Assembly: GCA_947095535.1 (NCBI GenBank)
Contig: OX352774.1
Location: forward strand, 234,261,825 to 234,325,824
DNA from: Poecilobothrus nobilitatus
Lineage: Eukaryota; Arthropoda; Insecta; Diptera; Dolichopodidae
Direction: 5' to 3'
Length of the DNA stretch: 64,000 nt
In this document: positions 56,176 to 64,000 of the stretch, one piece after another
Numbering within the stretch: the first letter of the stretch is position 1
How the letters are laid out: each line of letters starts with the position of its first letter
Notes under the pieces: generated by a model
What the model was told of the DNA's origin: nothing
Seen by the model: only the letters and a program-made list of their open reading frames with translations
Databases searched by the model: none
Made by a program: the position numbers and the translations under genes

Positions 56176-57030
56176 AATTTCAAATCAAATCAAATCAAAT
56201 ATTAGCTGTTGCCTAGTTACTACGTTATTTACTCATGTTTATTATGCTGAATTTGTGGTGAGGTTAGTGCAGACAGAGTACTCAACTCACACAGTACAAA
56301 CTACAAAGTGTGACTAGTGAGCACTGAGTAATTTACGGTGAATTTGATTTGAGAAAAATAAAAATTGAGTGATTTGCTATCAGTTTAAATATTTTGTTTT
56401 GTTTTAAAACGACAATGGTGTGAAGAATAATTGAGTATTTCATTTTTTCAATCAAAACAAAATGTGTGTTGATAAATGTTTGGTACCTACATATACTTAT
56501 CTTTTTGTTTTGCACCCACCCATAACACTTTTTGTTTTGCACTCAAAACATATTCAGATTTTCAGAAGCAGAATTTATTTTTTTAAATTTTATTGTTGTT
56601 TACTTTATTTCTGTTTAAATGTGATTAATTTGCTACAATTTGTTTCTGTAAAATAATAATCAAAAACTGTGTCTGTAAGGTTTAGTATATACACTACACT
56701 AGTAAATGTTAAATGCTGATTGTTTTTAAAAAAATTCTCTTCTTACAGGTTGTGTTTTGGTTCACTGTTCAATCATCACTGTATAATAATATTGTGTACT
56801 TTTTTTTTTTTGCTTTATTAAATTTGAGATATTTTTTTTTTGTTTTGTTTTAATTTTAATTTTTTATATGCAACTGGAATTTGTGTGTAGAATGTAGATA
56901 CTGAAAAGAGCTTCATTAAACCGCACTGTCTACTGTCTCTGTTAGTTGTTACTTTCTCTGTTAGTTGTTATAGTAATTTACTATATAGTTAAAGTTTAGT
57001 TGTTATCTCGTTACCGGGAAGTAAAGTTCT
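56176..57030. other. mixed-composition region, possible promoter or 5' leader DNA
   Basis: It begins with (AAATC)4 at 56182-56199. Less A/T-rich DNA follows, with clustered CAGT/CACAGT words: GTTAGTGCAGACAGAGTACT, CAACTCACACAGTACAAAC and GTGAGCACTGAGTAATTTAC (56254-56335). At 56925-56970 CTGTCTCTGTTAGTTGTTA and CTCTGTTAGTTGTTA form a tandem word. Candidate donor and acceptor words occur (56675-56680 and 56744-56749). This resembles arthropod promoter or 5' leader DNA, but no coding exon can be attached. Open frames at 56333-56656 on both strands are not genes. Confidence 0.2.
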
Positions 57031-60000
57031 AAAAGTTTATTTATTTATTTTTCTGTTCTTGTATTTTATTTTATTTTAATATAAAAAAAATTATATAGCT
57101 AAAAGTTTTTTTTTTTTTATGAAAAACAGAAAGTATGTACATAATATTTGAATTAGTTATAACAAAAAGTATAGAACCAAAAAAGGATATAATATGTAAT
57201 ACATTACAACATATTGAATTTTTGAATAAATTTTAAAGATAAAAATAGGACTTTTGTGGTTAATATTTTTTGTTCAAAGCCTTAAACATAACATGTTACA
57301 AATTTACTATACTATGATACTATTTCTGGTGCAACAGCAATTTATAGGAGCATGCTGTTATAGTAAAATGTAAACAGAAAAGTTACGGTCAGAAAAAAAC
57401 ATTGTATCTATTTAATTATTTAGTAAATAATAAATAGCTATTGCAAAAAATAGCTATACCTATACATAAAAATAAATAAAAAAAAATTTTCGGTTAATAA
57501 AAAGTTTTTTTTTTTTTGTATGTTTTGAACATTAAAATCCGGAACTCATGAAAATGTTTTGGAAAATGTTCATGAAAATGAACTCAAACTAATGTTTTTT
57601 GTTTTTTGCTATTGCTTAAAATTTGCACCTCTGTATAAAAAACAAAAACTTGTGTTTATTTTTTAACATTTAAAAAAGAACTTCTATTCTACCTTCTGCA
57701 ATAATAAAATTTAAATGCAAATAAAATTTTATTTGTATTATATTAATTAAAAAAAAAAAAAATTGTAATAAAATAATTAAAAATAATTACAAAAAAAAAA
57801 GGAAACATTGAAAACAAAACTGAAAAAAAGAAAAAATTTAATGATACAAATTTAAAAACAAAAAATCACTATTTTGATTTGATCCTTTTTTATAAATTTT
57901 AAAATTAAAACAAAAATATTATAAAAAAAGAAATTGTAAGTTGAAAAAAAAGTAACCTATAAATAGTATTAATAAGATATTATCTAAAAATAAAATTTGA
58001 AATAAAAGTATAAAAAATAGAGAGAGAAAGAATATTGGAAAAAAAATTTACAAAGAAATAAAAGTAACAAAAAGGATTTTATATTTTAATTTGTTAAAAT
58101 ATAACTAATAATAAAAATTAGTGTTGGAACTTTAGTTTTAAAAAAAAATTAAAAAAAAAAATTGACTTTTAGACAAGTTGATTTTTTTTTTATTTACTAT
58201 CGTATATTCTTTATTATATTGGTCTTCAATCATTTACGTTGGATTATTGTATACTTTTAGTTTTGTGACAGATGATCTCTTGCCGTTTTGTAACATATTA
58301 TGATGACAGATGTCACTTTTAAGACAATTGAATAAATACGAATATGAAAAAGTTTTTGGATTCAAATAAAGTGGTAGAATGGCAAATTTATATATAAGAA
58401 AATTAGTTTTTATTTTTTACAATTAAATTGTTTTAATAATATTGAATATATATTTTGGATAAATTTACTACATTTGTAAACTTTTGGAAAGTTCGATCAC
58501 TATAATTGTATAGACAGTACCTATGTAATAATCATAATATATCTGTATAGTTTTTTTTTTTTTTTTTGTTAAAATAGGTATTATTATTTAAATATTTTTT
58601 ATATTTTTTAAATTATAAGTTTTTTTTTTTTTTTCAATTAAATGAGTTGCAAATAATTAATTAACTACCTTATAATATACATGTAGCATTCATTATAAAA
58701 TTAAAATAAATTAAAAAAAAAGTTAATATTTTATGAAAAAATTGTGAATAAATTTAGTAAATTAACAAAAGGGAAAAAAAGGAAAAAAGAAAAATTAATA
58801 AATTGATACTAATTGAAAAAATTAAATAAAATAAATGAAGTTATAATAAAAAAATACCATTGATTTTTGATTTTTGAAATAATTTTTATTTTTTGGGTAA
58901 TTATATTTTTGCTATTTTATTTTTATACTAAGGGGAAGAGCAAAAATGATTGTCATTGAACATTTTTAAAATAAAAAGTACAATAAAAAATGAACTGATA
59001 TTTGAATACATAAGATAGGTACCTATATATATTCCAGGAAATCTGTTAGATTAATCAAAGCTTAATAATTTTTAAAACATTCTGATACCATTCTGTATCT
59101 ATTGTATACTGTATTGTCTTATACTATTCTATATCTGTATTAGAATATTTTAGTTATTTGAAAAATAATCATCTCAGATTTAATCTTGGCGAGTTTAAAT
59201 TCGGTAGCAAGCTCAGTTTCAGTTAAGGAAAAAAACATATACGGCTCCATGTAAAGAACTTTGCACGAATAACAAAAAGAATAATATCAAAATAACTGAA
59301 TTTTTTTTAAATTAAAATCTTACCGTAATGCAGTATGAATAATTGCTGTACTTTACTGTAGGTAATAACGAAACAGATAATAAAGGAATCCTGAACTTTG
59401 TAACCTATATATAATATTAATATTATGAAAAATTAATGAGTACTGACTTCTAAAAAAATTACATTCTACAATAAGATCCGAATTTCAAACTAGATATTAG
59501 TTGTATATATTTAATTTTGACTCTTTTGACGGTGTACAAATAAAAAGACAAAAAAAAAGTATTATATGAGTTTTGTACTGTTTTACAATCAACGACTTAC
59601 TAAAACTAAAGATTCCATAAAGTGGAGCTTATCAAATATTAATAATCAATGACTTAGTGAATGCAGTATGATCCTTAGTGGAAAAAGAAATTTATATAAT
59701 AGTTATATCTTTAATATAATACTGAGGAAAAATAATATGTATGGCAAAAATTATCAAAAAATAAGTAATTTTATAGTTCATAGAATAATAAAGTTTTTGG
59801 AATTAATTTAAGAGAAAAAAAATACTCTTACTTTTAACAACTCCTTAAAAATAAAGCTGCTGAGCTTTACGTAAAAAGCTGAACTAATCTAATTAAGTGA
59901 GGCAACTTAGTATCACTTATTACTTTAATATACAAATAATACGATCTATTGACTGTAATGACCATTTTTTTTCTCCTTACAATAATGTCAATTTGCATCT

Positions 60001-60780
60001 CTGTCAATCATCATTAACATTGTGACTAATATTGTGAACCAATTAAAAATGTATAATATATTAAAATGTGAAAATGTTTATATAAAAAATATTTTAAATG
60101 TCACAATATTTATGTATTTATAGTATTAAAATATCATATATGCTATTTTTTTTTTTTTTTGCTACATTGTAAACCTATCCTTTGAGATTTATCCATGATA
60201 AAAATGATATATCTAAATTGTTGATATTATATTATTTTGAATGTTATGATTGTTGTTTACATTATTTTTATAATATTTTTCTTTTTATATTATATTCTTC
60301 TTTTCTTTCTTTTTCTTATTATGTTTCTGTTTCATTTTCTTTTTTACATATATATCTACATAAGTATATACATTTTATTTTAATATGGCTGTATATTTTA
60401 TAAATTTTATTTTTCTCTTGAGTCTTCATAAATATTTCATAAAAATACATAAAAATAAATATAAGAAAAAAAAAAGGAAATGGAAGAAAAATCCTTTTTT
60501 CTGTCATTTTGGTGCACAGTTTTTATCGTTTTTAACAGTTCTACGAAACAGCGATTCTTTTCAATTTTTTTTTTTTTTAATTCATGGTACCTATTTTCAT
60601 GTTATTAAATTTGTCACAGAAATATCTTTAACAGAATAAGTAAATACTATGAATTCTGTTCTACATATTATGACAACTTTTATTATTTTATGTACAGTAA
60701 TTGACAAAATAAAATGAATAATTTCAATTTTAGGTTTCTAAACTAACTAAAATATTAAACAAGTTGATTAAATTATAATT
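57031..60780. other. long A/T-rich stretch, nothing coding supported
   Basis: Dominated by poly-A/T tracts and simple A/T words. The overlapping frames at 60182-60639 are Phe/Tyr/Lys strings on both strands. Confidence 0.55.
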
Positions 60781-60837
60781 TAATGGTATTTTTTAATAGC
60801 GGTTATTACGAAATGAGAATCGTTTATGAGATTAATT

Positions 60838-61093
60838 ATGTTGCGAAGTGGTTCCACTAGAATTTATGAGTGTACAAATGACAGTGAAAACAAAAATCAG
60901 GGAAATATAAGAACAAATCAATAAAAACAAAGAGGTAAAACAGAAACATAGAAGTCAAAAACAAAGAAATGCTACTTATGTTTTTAAAAATTTACTGATA
61001 AGACCGAAAACTACCAAGAAAGAACTTCCTTTTGCAATTTTTCCGAAAAGAGGAAACCCGTCCGTATTAGCAACTAGTGAGAAAAAAAAATGA
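60838..61093 (+). pseudogene. coding-like remnant in two overlapping frames, unrecognised
   Basis: One plus frame from an ATG at 60838 reads MLRSGSTRIYECTNDSENKN and stops at 60922. An overlapping frame open from 60911 to a TGA at 61091-61093 ends ...LLIRPKTTKKELPFAIF and then PKRGNPSVLATSEKKK. Both have far more Ser, Pro, Gly, Arg and Thr than random A/T frames here. A frameshift between them would explain the overlap. I recognise no family; a decayed element or a terminal exon are both possible. Confidence 0.25.
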
Positions 61094-61841
61094 AATTTAT
61101 ACTAATAATTTTACTTCTTCGATCGTTAAGGTTCAAGGTAGTCGTAAATATGTATATTAATTAATTGGAAAAAGCCAGGTAAGATAAAAGCCAGGTTATG
61201 CAGTTAAAAAAGTCGGGCGATTATTGTTTTAGTTAGTAAATTCAAATATTTTTGATAATTTGGCAAATTTTCCTTTTTATTTGGTTCTTCTTACTTTTCG
61301 CCTTTTTCTTATTTTAATGTTCGTTGTTTTTTATTCCATTTTTTCTGATGATATCCCGTATTCATCAACGTCATATATGTGAGAATAAATTTCTAATATA
61401 CAGTATACTTGAATCGTCACGAGGTCATTATATGTACATGATTAAATCGGAATAGTTGTACGGAATACTGCTATAAGCTAATATATTTGGTATAATGTAA
61501 AAAAATAAATGAAATAATGAAATTTTTGTATTAGATAAAAGATGTCGTACAAGTAAGTTAAAAGTTATTGTATTTCATCTTCTTGTATTATATTAGTTAA
61601 GTAAATCATGGAAGAAACTGACTGCACGATGACTGTATGTAAACATGTTGTATTATAAATTATTATAGTATAATAATACGATATTATATTTGTAGTGTAT
61701 GTATACATACATATCTACTTTAAGTGCAACATAAGCACTCAAAATGAATTCTGTTGCTACATATAATAATATGATTTTCGGTAAAATACTAGATATAGTA
61801 AGTACTTAAGTGTTTTTTTTTCAAAAACAATCCGTCTTTAC
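61094..61841. other. A/T-rich stretch, nothing coding seen
   Basis: Simple A/T words and small GTATGTATAC palindromes near 61697. No gene. Confidence 0.45.
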
Positions 61842-62470
61842 CACATTTCCAAAAAAATTTAGAAAAAATGTGTTTATTAGTTTCATTCTGTCCATCCGTT
61901 CGTCTGTTTACAAAACTTCTACACATAAAGATAGAGAAAAAAAATTTTAACCATGGGTCCCATCCAGTACAAAACTACAGGCTCAAAGCTTCAAATTTTG
62001 AAAAAGCGCTATTTTTAAATGTATATCTCAGGTTTTCCTCGACATTTTTTCAATGTAAAAACTTCATTCAGCGGGACTTTTTCTTACCTTTATCTATCTT
62101 TAAATCTATATCAAAATTATACAATGTTTTTAAATTTTGTATTTAAATTTACGCTTATGTGATAACCAAATTTTGCATGATTTTTCTGAGCTATTAGGGC
62201 TCAAAAAATAAAAATTTGCTATTTTTAGACATCTGTAACTTAGGCACCTGTACAAATTTTCTTCAGTAAGATATAAAAAACAGTTTTTCTTAGTTATATA
62301 GAGTTCCGTACTTACACCCCTTTCATAATTGCAAAAATTTCCTATTTGCACACTTTTTTCTTATTATATGAAATTTTCAAATTTTGGTGCAGAGTAACAA
62401 TTCTAAACTGTTTGTACTATCTTTTAGAAATGTGCGCTTTCAAAAACCGTTGGTTTATATTCTGTCTTGT
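61842..62470 (-). mobile_element. S-family repeat, short copy
   Basis: The tail side is at the left (CACATTTCCAAAAAAATTTA, CTGTCCATCCGTTCGTCTG). The head side is at the right (GAAATGTGCGCTTTCAAAAA, GGTTTATATTCTGTCTTG). The internal unit is of type b and partly deleted. The plus frames 61868-62146 and 62346-62549 and the minus frame 62130-62351 are by-products of this repeat. Confidence 0.7.
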
Positions 62471-64000
62471 TTTTATATACCTATACCTAGTTCTTCTTAT
62501 TTTAATTTTTTATATTGAATTATCATCAATGAAAATTGAGATGGAATGATTTTTTTATGAAAACAAATTACCAAAAAAAGAAAAAAAAATTCTAATAAAA
62601 TGAAAATTGTATTACTTAAAAGTGTGTAAATGATATCCTTTTAGTTGTCTTATATTCATATACTTCTTGTATTCTTGTATTCATATACTTATAAAATCCA
62701 CAATGATTTTTAAATTTTTATTGTTATCAATGATTTCTTTTGCGTAATAACAATGCTCTGAACTTATTTATTGTCTTTAACAAAATGGAATGCAGGTATT
62801 TATTGAGCCTAAACCTAAAAACCAATTCCCACTTTCAAGGGTTTTTCGAATAACGTTCATTAAGAGTTTATACAATTATAACCAATTTCTCATCAGGTCA
62901 AAACAGAAATGTATGAGGATGAATTCTTTCGTTATCTCCAATTGATAGATTTTTTATTTCGACTAGAATTTTAACTGAATACTTTTTTAACTTTAGCTTC
63001 GTTGTTGCCATATGAACAATTCATTGTCCTAAACAAACATCCATTAAATTACAAGATCCATCCAGAATCTCTATATCTTTCAATATTAGGTACTTAAAAT
63101 ATATTGAATTAATAATATTCCTTTGTTTACGGCACCGAATCAAAAATTATATTTTTTCAAAATTCAATTTTTAAACATTGCGGTGAACATGAAGTGGTTC
63201 TCTCTATTATAATAGTCATTCTTTTATATGTATTTGAAATATTGATGTCTTAATGTTGAAGTTAACTTTAGAAAAAAGAAAAAAAAAAACAATAAAATTC
63301 CATTACTCAATTTCAATGTCGTCAAGAGTCATTAAATTTTTTTTTTTTTTCTTAAATTATAAAATGGCAATGTCACGTATGTTCTCACTTTTCAATAAAA
63401 TGAAAAAACAAAAACTTAAATAAAAAGTTCTCAGAATGATTAAATTTGTTTATTGGTTATAAATAACTTTATATATGTATATACCTAAGCATAAATATAC
63501 ATACATAATATTATAAGCATACAGACATTTTATACATTAGTAATGTATTAACATACACATATATAATACACGCCTACCTACATACCTATTTTCTATGTTA
63601 CTCCTTTTTTATTAGTCGATTTTTTCCCATTTACTTTATTTTATTTCTAGACATACAAGGATAAGAGCATATTTTAAAATGTTCTTACAGTGTTAAAGAT
63701 TGATTGTTTAACGTCAAAGTGAAATTTAATGACTTTTTATTCTTGTGTTTTTTTAACAATGCATTTTTCTTGCTTATCATCAATTTTGTAAACTATAGAA
63801 ACATTGTTTCTTATAGTTGTATATTGAATATAATACCATATAATCTTCGTAATGTATCAGTACTCAATAAACTTAATAGAAAATATATTTTATATTAAAC
63901 CTATAGCTACCACCGAATACTAAATTCATTTACTACTATATAATACAATTTTTTATAAAGTACAATATATTTTGGAATGACTGTCATTATTCCATTGTTG
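62471..64000. other. A/T-rich stretch to window end
   Basis: No gene, RNA or family repeat is recognised. The plus frame 63704-63898 has no domain. Confidence 0.45.

Noticed and set aside
60182..60639. Three overlapping frames on both strands
   Set aside because: Low-complexity T/A-rich DNA is open in several frames at once, with no domain.

Overview
This window looks like insect nuclear DNA. It is very A/T-rich (roughly three quarters by eye; not counted) and full of poly-A/poly-T runs. It carries many dispersed and tandem repeats, tRNA-headed SINEs, decayed non-LTR and mariner-like relics, and one GT-AG spliced gene. A few (TTAGG)n-type telomere units occur near the left end. I cannot fix the insect order from sequence alone.

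The only gene I can support with confidence is on the minus strand at 5931-8264. It has three exons whose junction phases all agree and encodes 347 residues: an N-terminal membrane anchor followed by two copies of the farnesoic acid O-methyltransferase-like (Methyltransf_FA) fold. Around it are weaker coding-like remnants (4378-4684 and 9077-9290 on minus, 5165-5384 on plus). Further along are a possible signal-peptide first exon (29149-29199) and a decayed open stretch (60838-61093). None of these is recognised.

The rest is mobile-element sediment. (1) A repeat superfamily of about 0.6-1.8 kb with 'CCGTCCGTCCG' blocks and 'CATAACGGTAAATTTAAA' cores occupies 10080-12450, 12632-13916, 16268-18050, 34588-35439, 37960-38362, 38600-39035, 49757-50425 and 61842-62470. 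Internal units of about 477 bp vary in number between copies. (2) A 611-bp tandem array lies at 19612-21100. (3) A duplicated module at 22071-22660 and 23276-23850 has a conserved hairpin and a TATA-box-like site. (4) SINE family A is at 4953-5100, 24731-24936, 30779-30958, 40894-41090, 42748-42943 and 52692-52870; the last has a clear target-site duplication. (5) SINE family B or its tRNA-like heads are at 25018-25420, 46904-46978, 55141-55213 and 55241-55385. (6) A poly-A-tailed retroelement family R is at 36010-36361, 47205-47624, 51029-51120 and 51621-51940. (7) Inverted-repeat DNA elements lie at 8606-8705, 29615-30347 and 32309-33243. (8) Coding relics of a non-LTR reverse transcriptase lie at 27100-27315 and 52290-52553, and of a mariner-like transposase at 31899-32160.

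In short this is intergenic or intronic territory around one small membrane-anchored gene. The notable biology is that gene and the structure of the repeat families, several of which look uncharacterised. No CRISPR, operon, rRNA or convincing functional tRNA gene was seen.
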